Below, piece after piece: positions 7,835 through 19,594 of a stretch of DNA of 24,198 nucleotides. The translations under genes were made by a program, and so were the position numbers. Source of the stretch: Elysia marginata (taxonomy: Eukaryota > Mollusca > Gastropoda > Plakobranchidae); contig BMAT01008477.1 of the NCBI GenBank assembly GCA_019649035.1, positions 537,078 to 561,275 on the forward strand, in the 5' to 3' direction. The notes under the pieces were generated by a model. That model was given only the letters and a program-made list of their open reading frames with translations, ran no database searches and was not told the origin of the DNA. The number at the start of each line of letters is the position of its first letter. Position 1 is the stretch's first letter.

Positions 7835-10800
7835 CGCACCCACAACCGTCTTAAGCTCTTAAGAAGACGTTAGTTTTACTCATGTTTATTAATGCCACGT
7901 AGTCCTTTTTATATAGTTATTCTTTCACAACAAACTTTTACAGTGATAAGCTTGAAGTTCCAGGCCTCAAAGTAAACTTAAAGACGCCGCATGACCTAAG
8001 CAAATACCAGAATGTAAACATTATTTTGAGAATCAACATTACAATGAATTAAATTTGTATAGTTTATGTACAAACCAGGCTAGCTGTATTGATTCGAAGA
8101 TTATCTTGAACAAAGCATGAGCTATTTGATCTTAAGGCTATCCAAGTGGTCTCAGCACAATGCTTATTAGCGCTGTGCATTCACGAGAATGCATTCAATT
8201 TTCAAAAGAGTGAATGTTGAATTCATCAATACCAACGAAGGGGATATCTTTTCCGATCAGTACAATAGTCATTCACAAAAATGTTAGAGTTTTTTTAAAA
8301 AATATTATTAGAACAGGATCGAAGATCTAGAATCTATGGATTTAGTTCTAGGTTGAGATTCAGATAACCGGATCAGAATTCAAACAGCTTCTCAGGTCTT
8401 GACTCAGTTTTTAAGTAATCTAAGCCTAGCCTGAAAACGTATAACTATGTTATGAATATCTGAAGAAATTAAATGCGTTCTAGTGCCCCAATATGGTACA
8501 TTTGCAGTTTCTCTAAAACTTGAGAATGTGATGAAAGAAACCATTTATTGTTGGGACGTTTAAGATTACGTGAGAGAAAAAGATCACGTCTGTTTAGCAG
8601 ACGCTACTAAGCTATTAGGGTCATGCTGATGCCACATTCCAGTCTGACAGACTTTGGCTTTTGCACCAATAGATTCACCGTTCGAGTCCTATTTGGCAGG
8701 TTGATTTTCAATTCTTGGAAAATAATAATGTTTCTGTACATACAATTAATTTCTGACCTCGCCTCGACTTCTATGTGCACCTCGCTCCGGACAGTAGCAT
8801 TGTTTGTTACAAGGCTAGAATGACTCGTTGCTTTTATTGCTGCTCTAAAAATAATTCAAAACGTATGTTGTTTGATAACGAAAAAAAAACCCCAAGGAAA
8901 GCCGTAAAAGTTGTTTGGACATTTATTGGGAGGATTGATAAAAGGCCATATCAAAACGTTTGTTTGAAGGGTAAAACCTTTCAAATAATAAGTACTGTTT
9001 TGGGGTGAGAGCTGTTGTGATATTGTTGCTATCCTAAATTCAAATAATGGCATGGTACGCAACTAGGATTGTCCTATGCCTGCTTTTTCTATCGCAAAAA
9101 TTTTGAGTTATGTAACACACATTGTATAATTTTACAAATTTCAAATAAGATGAGCCATTTGCAGAATACAAGAAATAAACTGTACGCCTCAAACATATGT
9201 ACATGTACGTCTCTCGAAATTTGGGTCGATGGCTTCATATACGGAATAAAATCAATTCCAATGTCAAGTACACCTAACTATAATCGGCGAATGGAGCCAC
9301 GATTAATGTAACCGTCAAAAAGATATGAATGGTAAGTTTCTGACTATACGAGAAAAACAAACTTAAAACTGGCTAATCCAAGGTTCTTTTCCAAGAAATG
9401 ATTAGTGTCATTATTATGTGAAATAAAGCAGGTTGCTTTGTATCGTTTTTCAAAACCAAACTATTGGCCAATGCATTCTTTGTAATCCATTATTTAATTT
9501 TCATTCATCTCTTTACCACAGCAAACGTTTTTCACACTCCTTTGATATGCTTTCGAAATATTCAAACTGAAAAAAAAGTATTTTGCATAGTCTAGCAAGA
9601 AACTGAATTTACAAATTGACAAGTTAAAACTTGTTTACAACAAAATCAGGCGGCGAGACGGGAAATGTGCATGTTTGAGTAGTTCAGTGATAGGGGCTAA
9701 GAAGGTCATGTTTTCAAACGTTAAAAAAAAATCTTTATTTCACCAACTTGTAGATTCAGTTTTTAAACAATGCATAAAGAAATACACACCGGTTCAAGGT
9801 ACCACAGACTAAGTAGCATAGCGTCCGTATCGAATCCTTTTTTTTATTCATTAGACAAAGAGTCGTACAATGTATCATTATTGTAATAGAGCTGGTCTTT
9901 TCCTCTGTCTTTTGCTTCTATTATTTCAAAAACTTTTTAATGCATCTTTGTTTTGCTATGCGGCAAGGTCAGTAGGATTTTTCTTTTGTTACAAGGCACG
10001 GCCGATGAGGTTTTTTCATCCGTTTTCGTGAGTATCTTAAGTAAGACGTAGTTATTAAAAGATGAAGTCAGTTCTTTTGTCAATGACGAACATGATTTTA
10101 TAGTCTAGAGATATGAATGGTTTCAAATTAAGCGCTCTTGGTATTTTTGTATGAGAGAAAATAATTTTACGTTAGTAGAGTACTTGTATGGTAGAAAAAT
10201 TTCATAACGTATTGTTGGCTGAATTTAGAGTTATTAAGTATATTGTGGTTAGGCTAACAGAACCAGACTAGAGCTAGTCTGAATAGAACTGTCTTTTTTC
10301 TTTGCTACGAAACGCGTATTTTTGTCATCAATCACAAAAATAGGGTTTTTGTCGTATTTTGATCGAAATTACGTCATACGTAACATACTCATCTATGACA
10401 CAAACTAAACTTTGAGCAACTGTTGTGTTATAAATCACTGTTATTAAATTATAAAATTTAGGACGAAAGAAGAACAAGGCTTAAATCCTGTTTAAAAAAC
10501 AATATGTGTTTAAGGCAATGAGGTTTTAGATCATGTGCAAAATTAAAAAGGAAAAACTCATCAAGAACTAATAAAGACATTGTCAGTAAGTGCCGAATAT
10601 TTAGCGTGAATCAGTCTGCCGAGAGTCATTTACTTTCAAAAAGTCTAACTCTTTCGTAGCAAAATTACCATCGTGAAAATCACCCTCTTGCTGATCTAAT
10701 TTTAATTTCTATCAATTTCTTTACCGATTGAATAAAATAAGTTATTGGTAGTTTTTATCCCGTGCAGAAAATATGATTTTCCTTTTTATTACGTGTTTTC

Positions 10801-10940
10801 CTCTATTGTTTTTCATTACAAATTTCGTATCCCACGCCAGCCTTTATTATGCTATAGATTTTGACGTGTAGACTCCGTTCCTTGGGGCAGTGTCATAAGA
10901 ACGCACAAAGCCATTTATTTCTTCAACTTTTTAAAATTAG
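7835..10940. other. Long AT-rich stretch with no recognised gene
   Basis: I see no conserved domain, no spliced pair and no structural RNA. Frames of 66-80 codons at 8623-8823, 8775-9008 and 9069-9311 have no recognisable motif. Small items: at 9676-9720 a TAGTTCAGTGATAGGG...TTTTCAAACG stretch ending in nine As resembles an internally deleted tRNA-like head with an A tail. At 10264-10281 there is an 8-bp perfect inverted repeat (CAGACTAG/CTAGTCTG, 2-base spacer). Confidence 0.5.
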
Positions 10941-11129
10941 CTATTCCTTTTTGTTCATTTGGGTATGGACTTTAGTGACATTATAAAGTACAGTGCGTTT
11001 TGGACTAAAATGCTCCAATCGATGTATGTGAGTTCCCGGACGGAACATAATCAACAAAATTACAACCGTGCTCACAAAAAACACAGCCTTGAAACCGCAC
11101 GACTTCAGCGAACTGGCAAAATCTTTCAC
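10941..11129 (-). CDS. Possible exon of a signal-anchored (type II) membrane protein, unidentified
   Basis: A minus-strand frame of about 62 codons holds a short basic segment, then a strongly hydrophobic run (AVFFVSTVVILLIMF, about residues 14-28), then a polar, basic stretch with one sequon (NVT). That order resembles the cytosolic tail, signal anchor and stem of Golgi glycosyltransferases and sulfotransferases, but no catalytic region is present. The frame opens from a TAA at about 11153 and has no in-frame ATG before the hydrophobic run (codon 1 here is GTG), so it would need an upstream exon. No consensus donor precedes the TAG stop. It may be a chance frame. Confidence 0.2.
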   Translation of the reverse strand: MKDFASSLKSCGFKAVFFVSTVVILLIMFRPGTHIHRLEHFSPKRTVLYNVTKVHTQMNKKE

Positions 11130-11472
11130 TATCCATATCCGGGAACTAATTGATTAATGTCTCTGTGCGGTCAAGGAATATACATGTGTAAGGAACCTTT
11201 GGCAGGGACTGAACGTCGGTGCAAAAGCCAGGAGGATCTTTTACATTACTTCTCCATATATCATATCAAATATATATGATTTTGTTCTCTTTATCTCTGT
11301 GCGCAACACTTGAACAGGTCGAAAAAGACATCTAGATCTTTCACTAACACACCTTCATTGATTGGTAAACATAGAACCTTCTGCGTTAAAAGTAGTCCTC
11401 CTTTTCAGAGTATTTTAGGTTCTAGTCTAGATCTGAACTAGAATCAGCATGCCATGGTCCAAACGCTCAGTC

Positions 11473-11820
11473 AAAAAAAAAGTTATCAGATCTAGATAAA
11501 GATCTAGCTTTCTCATCTTCAAAACAATGCAAGATCTAGCTTTACTATCTTCAATAATTAACTTGAGACCTAGATTAAGATGTAGCTTTACTATCTTCAA
11601 AAACAATTATAAGATCTACATAAAGGTATAGCTTTACTATTTCTTCAATAATAAAATGAAAGCTAAATAAACATTTCACTATCTTCAAAAACAATTTATC
11701 AGATCTAGATGAGGATCTAGCCTTATCTTCAAAAACAAATACAGATAAAAAAACTCTAGTTTTACCATCTTCAAAAAACAAACATCAGAACTAGATAAAA
11801 AAATTAACTTTACCCTCTTC
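11473..11820. repeat. ~46-bp diverged minisatellite rich in AGATCTAG, 8 copies
   Basis: Units end at CATCTTC or TATCTTC at about 11520, 11552, 11598, 11646, 11686, 11730, 11772 and 11820, with lengths from 32 to 48. A full unit reads AAAAACAATTATCAGATCTA, then GATAAAGATCTAGCTTTACTATCTTC. Copies differ by substitutions and small indels, so the array is old. The AGATCTAG core also occurs dispersed around it (11327, 11421, 11862). Confidence 0.88.
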
Positions 11821-13745
11821 GAAAGAACTACTATATGATAGCCCTTTTAGGTTTACTTTTCTAGATCTATATACAGGTTTTTTATTTTCTAATTTGAACC
11901 ATTTAAAAGAAATAAAAAAGGCTTTGCTTCTTTATTATTTTACTTTCTCCCAGTGTCGCCAAATTAGACCTTTGTAACAAACCTTTTACACAATGTATAT
12001 TAAAAATGTTATATCTCCAAAGCAGCAGAAGATACAGGTGAAGTTAAAAAACGAAAGAACTCATATCTGAGTTGCCGATTCCATCCACAATTTGATTTTC
12101 CACATCGTTGTGCCTTGAAGGTCATCTCCATGATACTTCCCTTACCTCAAACATAAAAGAAACGTGTTGATCTTTAGTTTCTAGAAAGATGTAAACAGCT
12201 TTGAACCGGAAACACACAAGTTTATGACGTCTGGTGCTTCTCGGTTGATGATGCCAGCTTCCATGCCTCCAAAAAATAATAATTGGAAAGAACCGATGTG
12301 AAAGAAAACTGATGTGAAGGCCTCAGGAAGTAAAAGATTCCGACAGGAAGTTACGCTGTCTGTAAGTCTGACAAGGTCGCAGTTCTAGACCTCTCGAGAC
12401 ACAGCGGTAAACAACCGTCTTACGTAGATATGGGAAACACAGGTCGTTATTGACAGTGTGAACAAGTCGGCTCCAGCATAACAGTACATTAAAAAATAAT
12501 AAAAGATGGGGGAAAAAAAATGAGTGTGTACAACCTCATAAAAGATGTGGAATGCAGTTATAAGAAAAGTTAATACTTCAATATCTCACGATTCCGACTT
12601 GTTTCTTATTGACTTTGATTCCCTCGCGAATTCTAAATGAGAAACAATTTAATCAGTTCTTATTTTTCATATTTATCCGGTCATAAATGGCTCCCCTAAT
12701 GTAAAGATTTTAAGGGTGCAGTTATGTCAGTTTTCCTGGCTCGATGAATATTAAATCATTTTGACAAAGACTCATTTTTTAATATGAAGGTGTTTTAAAA
12801 ATCAGATCTATAGATTAGCTTCCGTAACCAAGATGGAATCCAGACAGCAGGTCTTAATTTCTAAAGTGCAAACTGTAAAGGGATTTCTACATAACAGCGT
12901 AATTATCTTATACTTGAAGACTCATACACCTTATGGCGTAATTCAGACCGGATTTTAATTATCTTTCTCATTGAGTGAAAACTTTTTGTGCTATTATTAA
13001 TGAACTTTGACGACGACGATTACGAAGGACGACAAGTACAAGTTTTATGGATAATAACAAATTGTGGTTTTTTTTAGAATATCGTCTTAATCTGTAAACT
13101 TTATAGTTTTTTAGGCTCTTAACAATTTTTTTTTCTTAAGTTGAGGATCAACTTGGTTGCTCCTTGCTCTCCCTCCTCTGTTGAATCTCTGATCGAGCGC
13201 CTCCTTGATCAAGAAATTAACTTGAGTAGGTCTGTTTCTATTGCTTCTATTTTAATATTTCAAAGTTTTTCCAGTCTTGTGCTTGCTTTGACGTGGTTGC
13301 AATCACAATTTTTAGAAAAAAACTATTTAACCAATTTTTTTTCCATTTTAGGTTACAATTGATCCCTTTTTAAACACATCCATGAATGGAGTTCAACGAA
13401 TATAGAGCACTAGGCGATTTTTAACATTTTTGTCTTTATCTATTCTGGATACCCCCTTCATGGCCTTTGCTTAGAATGAAGATTTTGAAATGTCTTTGTC
13501 AAAGGCAAATTTCTCATGCAAAAAATGAATTTAGAATGGAGTTATCAGAAGAGAGCCAATGCCAGTTAGAAACATACAAAGCAAGTTTAAATTTCTATAG
13601 GGCAAACTGTACAGCCAGCCAAGGATTTTACATCGAGGGCGTGTCTTGCACTTGAAGTGTCTGCACCTGTTGAGGTAATTCAGACTGCATTCAAGTGTGT
13701 TTGTCACTCAGAGTTTGCTGGTATCGTTAATGAAAGTCACCTTCT
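11821..13745. other. Stretch with no recognised gene
   Basis: No supported coding region. A minus-strand 40-codon frame at 12131-12012 (two Cys, basic) has no recognisable domain. A slightly GC-richer patch at 13141-13230 (plus strand, Pro/Ser then Glu-Arg-Leu-rich) could be a fossil repeat but matches nothing I know. Confidence 0.5.
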
Positions 13746-13838
13746 ACGACGACGAAGAAGGAGGTCGAAAAGAAGAAGAAGAAGAAGAAGAAGAACAACA
13801 ACAACAACAACAACAACAACAAAAACAACAACAACAAT
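13746..13838. repeat. Compound triplet microsatellite (GAA/AGA)n then (ACA)n
   Basis: An interrupted (GAC/GAA) part passes into pure (AGA)n at about 13771-13794 and switches abruptly to (ACA)n at 13795-13838 with one AAAAA interruption. Plus-strand frames across it read poly-Arg then poly-Thr by composition. Confidence 0.95.
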
Positions 13839-14200
13839 ACGAATATTGAGAAACATCAGGCGCCCAAAGGAGGAGAAAAGGAATTTCCTTAAACCCGCTC
13901 TGATTCCATTTTCTCTGCTTCAGGATTAATCATGGACCGACTGCGATGAAGGCATTTTTGACATTTTAAATCTGTGCTTGTTTTTCTGATCATGTTTGCT
14001 CAACCATACCTCTGGCTTGCTAGCTCTCACCGTCAGAAAATATCCCAATGGCAATCAGCTAACTAATTGTATAATCAATTCATTCAAAGCTTTAAAAATT
14101 ATGATGTTAATTTCATTTGAACTTGATTTCCTCTTTTTCACATCTTTTTTTTTATCTCTCACGACTGATACCTTTCTGGGTGTATCTCTTTCTTCCAATT

Positions 14201-14203
<3 letters not shown>

Positions 14204-14252
<49 letters not shown>
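14204..14252. repeat. (CT)n microsatellite
   Basis: A pure run of about 24 CT units. The 142-codon plus-strand frame through it (13996-14424) is open because CT repeats encode Ser-Leu, and its flanks lack any domain. Confidence 0.95.
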
Positions 14253-14257
<5 letters not shown>

Positions 14258-15106
14258 GCCTCATATACTCTGCAGTAAACATGGACCTTCAACAGTCTTT
14301 CTCCACTGCCACTTATCTGTCCCCTTCTCTATATGTGGCTTCGATGTTCCATTGTTTCTTTTTGCATCCTGTACTTTTTCATTCCTCTCCTTCTTTATTT
14401 CAGGAGTGTAGTATCTACAGCTAAGTCTGGGTCTACTGCAGGATTATCTAGTTATCTATCGCAGTTAAATTTATAGGATATAGACAAGTAAACAGGATTT
14501 TGGACTAGAGATCCACGATGGCAGCCTTTGTACCGCACTCCGCCATGTCTGGGCGATCAGATGTTTGACTATTTTCATAGGTTTTAGGCTTTGCACTATC
14601 ATTTCTGGTTGCCCAGGCCTTTATGAGTTTTATTTGACATGAATGTACTTGGGTAACTAACCGGGAATTTTTAACAAGATCTTCACCCAGCAGATGACAG
14701 GATAGAAAACTTCTTATGGTTAAGCTTAGATGGCGCCAGAGCTCTCTATCTTGGCCGCCCGCTTAAATTTTCTAGTCATGTCAATAATTTAGAGTTCTTG
14801 AAAACGGTTTGAATGAATAGCTTGCTTACCATTTTTGTATAATAGTTATGCTTTATGTTTTTTGAAGTGCCATTTTAATGAAGTAAAATTGTAAAGGTAT
14901 TCGAGTATATTTATTGAAAAACGTACATATATTATAAACAAGAAATCTGCACTCTAACCTTAGGTTTGGACCGTAGTTTTTTGGGGTTTTTTTTTGCTGA
15001 ACTCACTACCTCAGAAAAGAGCTTGTTAAATGGGATGATTTCTTTGTACACACAAGAGAGGTTCATTGTGGAACAGCCCCATTGGTTCTACTGTGTTTTG
15101 GTGTTC
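14253..15106. other. Stretch with no recognised gene
   Basis: AT-rich with scattered GC-richer patches at 14505-14560 and 14725-14765 (each with an ATGGC-type core followed by GCC-rich sequence). These patches could be ends of an eroded repeat, but I could not define termini or duplications. Confidence 0.45.
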
Positions 15107-15244
15107 TCAGGTCGTGTCAAAAACATCTTCATATACTTGGTCTAAATCCTGACTCCACCCTTCTCCTACTTTAGCTCTTCTGTAGTCCCTGGCAGCGTAC
15201 AAAGCTACACCATCTCGGCCGCAAAATTTGCTAAAAGCATCCAT
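15107..15244 (-). CDS. Small unidentified reading frame in a GC-richer island (45 codons)
   Basis: The minus-strand ATG at 15244 opens a 45-codon frame ending at TGA 15109-15107. The protein begins MDAFSKFCGRDGVALYAARD and continues with a basic-acidic, Trp-containing, non-repetitive stretch ending VYEDVFDTT. The mixed composition and higher GC set it apart from the low-complexity frames elsewhere. Six further codons upstream are open before a TAA, and CCTACAG just before the ATG could be an acceptor. It may be an exon, a micropeptide or the remnant of a transposable-element protein; I do not recognise a family. Confidence 0.25.
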   Translation of the reverse strand: MDAFSKFCGRDGVALYAARDYRRAKVGEGWSQDLDQVYEDVFDTT

Positions 15245-16394
15245 TTCTGTAGGATTGCAGCCTCCTTATTGCAAATTGAGTTAGCCCTCATGTGTCCATT
15301 TCCAGTCGTGGTGTGGCGTTGTTTGTGCAAGAGACGACTGGCGCTAAGATGAAAATAGACCTAACTGTCAAGCTCTATCACTGTTTTAGGTTAACAAGTG
15401 TATTGTATCCTAGACAACCTCTAGAATTACTTAATTCCCCCGCAAGGTCTGACACTACTGGCCCAGTAGTCTAAGCCAGCTTGTCTAGGTTATTGATGTG
15501 AGGTAATACCGTGGAGATGCTCAGTGCTAGGCTCTTGAGTGATGAGGTAGCCAGAGCTTGTGAGAATCATACTTAGGACTCCACGCGAGCATCAAGGGCA
15601 ACGGTGTAAAATCTTTACTCTCATGGGAAAGGTATAATATGTGTTTGTGTATGTGTGTGAATATGCCTAATTTCTTAGCTTCTTTACAGATCTCTGAGAA
15701 TGAATCCAAACTGTTTGGGAACGACTTGATCATCTATTTTAATTTGAAGTATTTTGCAGAATTCTGCAGGTACACTATCCAGCCGTTATACGGATAAATT
15801 TGAAAGAGATATATAAAAAAAACAACAAACTTTCGAGTTTTAAAAACTCTGCATTGCATCCCCATACCCTCACTTCTTCTTTGTTCATTGCAGAAAGAAT
15901 TTCGTTTGAAGTTAAATATTCGGCATTTCATCAGGTTCTAAACTTTCTTCTTCAATTTTAAGATCAACTTGGTTTGTTTTGATTGTTTTGTTTAGTTTAA
16001 CGTCCCTTGCCTTTTCTTTGCATATTACGTTCGAGCTCGGATTCGAGCTACTAGATAATCTATTTAGGCTCCTTTTGAGCAAACATTCCCATCCGCACCA
16101 GCAAACGATTACAAGTTCTCTTGAAATACTTGGAACTAATCAGACATGGCAGATACTGTGTTCAAATATTGCACCTAACAAATGGAAAATTTTAACTCCG
16201 TGTGGGACAGGTGGGTGTTAGAGTGAAGCATAATTATGATCGACATAGCTAGCTAGTCTCTGATTGGTTCATTAGTTGTACAGAATAATCATACACTTAT
16301 AGACTTTCTTCAATGGGTGGTAGATTAATAGCAGAGAAGATGAGTGTGCAATCGAGTTATTCACAGCTATTAAGCCGTCAGAGAGAAAGGTACT
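15245..16394. other. Stretch with no recognised gene; first ~380 bases GC-richer
   Basis: 15245-15620 is less AT-rich than its surroundings and forms one island with the small frame at 15107-15244, but its minus-strand frames are broken by stops. From 15620 on it is AT-rich without motifs. A 68-codon minus-strand frame at 15733-15527 has no recognisable domain. Confidence 0.45.
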
Positions 16395-16490
16395 GAAAAA
16401 GAAAAAGAAGACGAAGAAGAAGAAGAAGAAGAAGAAGAAGAAGAAGAAGAAGAAGAAGAAGAAGAAGAAGAAAAAAAAGAAGACGACGAC
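16395..16490. repeat. (GAA)n microsatellite
   Basis: About 25 GAA units flanked by GACGAA and GACGACGAC. GAA/TTC arrays this long are known to favour triplex-like DNA structures. Frames through it are poly-Phe or poly-Lys by composition. Confidence 0.95.
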
Positions 16491-18314
16491 AAGATCCTCC
16501 ACTGTAATGATGGTATGGGTGTTGATGCAGAGCTACTGGTTTGTGAGTCTAAGCTTTTAAGTAACTAGTCACACTTCGAGTGAAGACGAATTATACCTTG
16601 ATGATAAAGTGATCGGGCGAGAGAATGAGAGAAAATGGGGAGATCGAGGGAGACGTGAGTGAGATAAAGAGAGAAATGGGGGTGGAGAAAGAAAGAGATT
16701 ATATTTGGAAAGAGGTGTTTTAGACACGTTCTTCTCCTGCACTGACAGTTTAGTTTTTGTAATGTTGCAAAGGGAGATAATGCGATGAAAAATGAGCTAA
16801 TGCTGAAGGTTAATGTTGGCGAGGCCACAGCAAGAAAGTACTAAACCACAGATAGGGACACGGGTAATCGAAAACAGTATAGGAAAGAGAGTGGGGAGAT
16901 AGTGCACGTGGGTGTGTGAGTAAGAAAGTTAGGCGTGAGTGGTAGAAGAAGCAATAAAGCTAAACGGTAATGTGGTCAGAGCGAGCATAAATCTTGATAA
17001 AACATGCGTCTATGGTCAGAGAGGCTTCTAGACGACTGTAAACAAAACCTTTTCCATGTGATCATACAGAGAAAATATCTCTAGCTTCTCTGGCTTAATA
17101 CGATACATTATGATCATTATTGGTTTCTCAATCCTGGCACTCGCAGGCTAATCAGGGGATGGAAGATTCCGCACAGGCGGGTCAGTTCTTCTTTAGCGGT
17201 CTGAACTATTGCAAAACTTTTAAGGTACCGGTACATCAAATATAATGGCATGGTTTTAATAAAGGCAAAGATGCCTGCATCGTTACAATAAAAACTAGAA
17301 ATGAAAACCCTACGTAAAAAAGATTAGGCGCTTTATAAAAATGACCTTTAGATGGTCTTTTTACTATGTCTATTTATATTATTAGTGAAGCAAGCTAATT
17401 TTTTATATCGTCTAGCTTTGTAGTTTGCAGAAATATCTCATTTCAAAATAGATGCAATCTTTTTTTAAAGATTCTGGGCTGGGGGAGGGTATTTTTTTAT
17501 AGCAATATACCGTTTTCACATGCTTTACTTGATTGCTTATTTCCCTGACAACTCTATTGCTCGCATACTACTGGTCGAGTCAAACAAGGTCGGTCTTGGA
17601 TATTAATGTTAGATCATATCGTAAAGATCCTCAGTTTTCTAGTTTTGTAAGGATGACTAGTTTTCTAGTTTTGTCAACTGCAAAAATACCAAACTTCAAG
17701 ACGGTTGAAACTTTCTTTTTTCTACATTCTAATCTCGACGAGGAAGTAGATTGGAAAGCCGATCAGACAGTATTTCCACATCAACAAGTGTCACGTGTTT
17801 TTCGAGGGTGAGTTTAATCTGGCACAGACCTTCGTCTCTCGAGTCTATATAGTTATTCTTCCTCTTATTTCCCACTTCAAACCTGTTTCCCCACTATGTG
17901 TTTTAGCCCCTATTTATCCCCCCTCACACACACATACATATATTTTTTCAACAGTACGTTCTTTTGTCCACCCTTAACGTTCACTTTTCTCGAACTAAGA
18001 GCGAACAATTTATTTCCATTAAAGTCAATACCAAAAGCCGCTTCCAGATGGAGAAGATGTTTCCAGACATGCGACGGACTGTCTCGCTGTCTCGTGCTCT
18101 TTAGACTTAAGTAGACGAGATTTTTGCCACACTCTCGAGTTAATCTGAAAATTGCTAACAGCACGAGTCTTGGAAGTTCGCCGTCTCTTATCAGACCAAA
18201 AGTCATTTGAGCGGCTTGAAGAGCTTACTTATTTTAAAGGTAACGTTTATGTAAAAACCAATTTCGACCCCTACATAATAAAGCAGGGAAGACGATTTTA
18301 ATGCAAAATCAATA
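16491..18314. other. Stretch with no recognised gene
   Basis: A GA-rich patch at 16615-16700. The longest frame, 98 codons on the minus strand (18206-17910), has no domain I recognise, no hydrophobic or cysteine pattern, and no good splice sites at its ends. A 92-codon plus-strand frame at 17533-17811 is likewise featureless. A short direct repeat (TTTTCTAGTTTTGT) occurs at 17635 and 17662. Confidence 0.5.
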
Positions 18315-18600
18315 CAAATACTAATATTATTTTTATTGATGCTGTTATTGTTGTCAATGTTATTTACACTGTTGTTATTAATACAATTATCATTATTTTT
18401 TCTTTCTTTGAAATGTTTAATGTTATTGTTGTTATTACCAATGCTGCTATTATTATGGTCATTATTATTATTGTTATTATTGTAATACAGTATGCTTTAT
18501 TGTTGCTGTTGCTGTAATCGCATTATTAGTCGAAGTAGTAGAAGTAGTAGGTGCAGCAGAAGTAGCAACAGTAGTAGTCGCGATAGCCATAAGAGTAGTA
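18315..18600. repeat. Degenerate triplet-repeat region (ATT/GTT then AGT/GCA)
   Basis: Imperfect (ATT), (GTT) and (TTG) units to about 18530 pass into (GTAGAA)/(GTAGCA) units to about 18590. Minus-strand frames here read Ala/Thr/Ser-rich from composition and should not be taken as a mucin-like protein. Confidence 0.8.
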
Positions 18601-19352
18601 TTAGTTTTTACTTGTATACCTGTGCCTATCAGACTGATGGCAAACGTATTTCTAATAGTTGATTTCAGTGAACAGACTATTGCGCCTCGACAGTTAAAGA
18701 AAATAGGGATAGATATTAATTGCAGTGGAGCTTCAGAGAGGTTCATTTCTAAGGTATTTTCTAAAAAAAAAAAAGCACTAGTCGAATATTTCCTTAAGGA
18801 GCCAAAGCATGAGTTTCCTTAACATTTTGTACTTAGTATGAGCAAACAATGTCCCGTATTAATTGCAAATATTGTAATCAACATTTTTGTATGTTATGAA
18901 ACGTGTGGCATCATCGAATTATGTTCTGAGTGATTTTGGAGACATAGTTATGATCACCAAAACAGTATGATTGATTGGAAGTAATAAAACAAAAAAAAAT
19001 CCGTTTTCACGAGGACTTTTTTTAAAAATTGGAGAAATCTCAACGTCTATTATTGGGGAAAAGTAACTTAACACAAATCATTGGCGGAAAAGTTGATGAT
19101 GAAATTTACATAGTAAATTAGGAGTAAAGTTCTTGGCGACAATAAATTTGTGAAACTGGCTACTACACTTTGTTGACTAACTTGGCTTGATGCTTCGCAG
19201 GTTTTGATCCTCAGATCTGACAGTGTCGAACAACCTTGTGCTTTGTCTACTGGCGTGTAGTGAGTACTGTCCAATCATCTCGACCTGGATCAAGGTCCGC
19301 CAAGTCTTCTTCTGTCTTGTATCAATGCTGCCTTGAGGCTCGGGGACGCTCT
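18601..19352. other. Stretch with no recognised gene, left flank of a SINE insertion
   Basis: AT-rich to about 19160, then more balanced base composition to 19352. Minus-strand frames at 19274-19068 and 19407-19177 overlap in different phases and show no domain. Confidence 0.45.
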
Positions 19353-19363
19353 GTTTCTGGATA
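19353..19363. repeat. Target-site duplication, left copy (11 bp)
   Basis: GTTTCTGGATA, identical to 19595-19605 on the other side of the SINE. Confidence 0.8.
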
Positions 19364-19594
19364 TGAATTGAATTGAAGGATATTTTACAAGCCCAATTCC
19401 ACTTCAAAGGTGCTCTCAGGGCTTGGGTCCATATGACAATGTACGGGCTGCCACCAAGAGACTAGCGGGGATACCATGACTTAGCCTCAGCCGGTCACAT
19501 TATACTGACACCGACCCAACCAGTAGGGGCCCGGATTGTGCTCGGCTGAGGCTCGAACCTCTGGGCCACGGAGCGAGGCCTCTACCAACTGAGC
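19364..19594 (-). mobile_element. tRNA-derived SINE, 231 bp, with target-site duplication
   Basis: On the minus strand the element starts GCTCAGTTGGTAGAGG (3' part of a Pol III A box), continues to a B box GGTTCGAGCCTC around 19555-19544, then a body with GGGTCGGTGTCAGTATAATG around 19519-19500. It ends in a (TTCAA)n-type tail, TTCAATTCAATTCA. It is bounded by a perfect 11-bp direct repeat. The head lacks about eight bases of the tRNA start, so the copy is slightly 5'-truncated or diverged. SINEs are copied by the reverse transcriptase of a partner LINE that usually shares the 3' tail; the partner is not evident here. Head, body, tail and duplication all agree. I cannot name the family. Confidence 0.8.

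Noticed and set aside
7475..7843. 122-codon minus-strand frame with Arg-Glu repeats
   Set aside because: The charged repeat is translated (CT)n; the rest has no domain.
8590..8700. GTTCGAGTCC considered as the B box of a tRNA
   Set aside because: No matching A box at proper spacing and no cloverleaf can be drawn.
12012..12131. 40-codon minus-strand frame with paired cysteines after a GAG|GTAAGG donor-like site
   Set aside because: The donor-like site lies upstream of the ATG, which is the wrong order for an exon, and no domain is seen.
13996..14424. 142-codon plus-strand frame
   Set aside because: It is kept open by the (CT)n array; the flanks show no protein-like pattern.
16272..16502. 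Poly-Phe minus-strand frame
   Set aside because: Translation of the (GAA)n microsatellite.
17910..18206. 98-codon minus-strand frame
   Set aside because: No recognisable domain, no splice sites and average composition; length is within chance for ~24 kb of sequence.
18477..18746. Ala/Thr/Ser-rich minus-strand frame considered as a mucin-like protein
   Set aside because: The rich part is translated degenerate triplet repeat.
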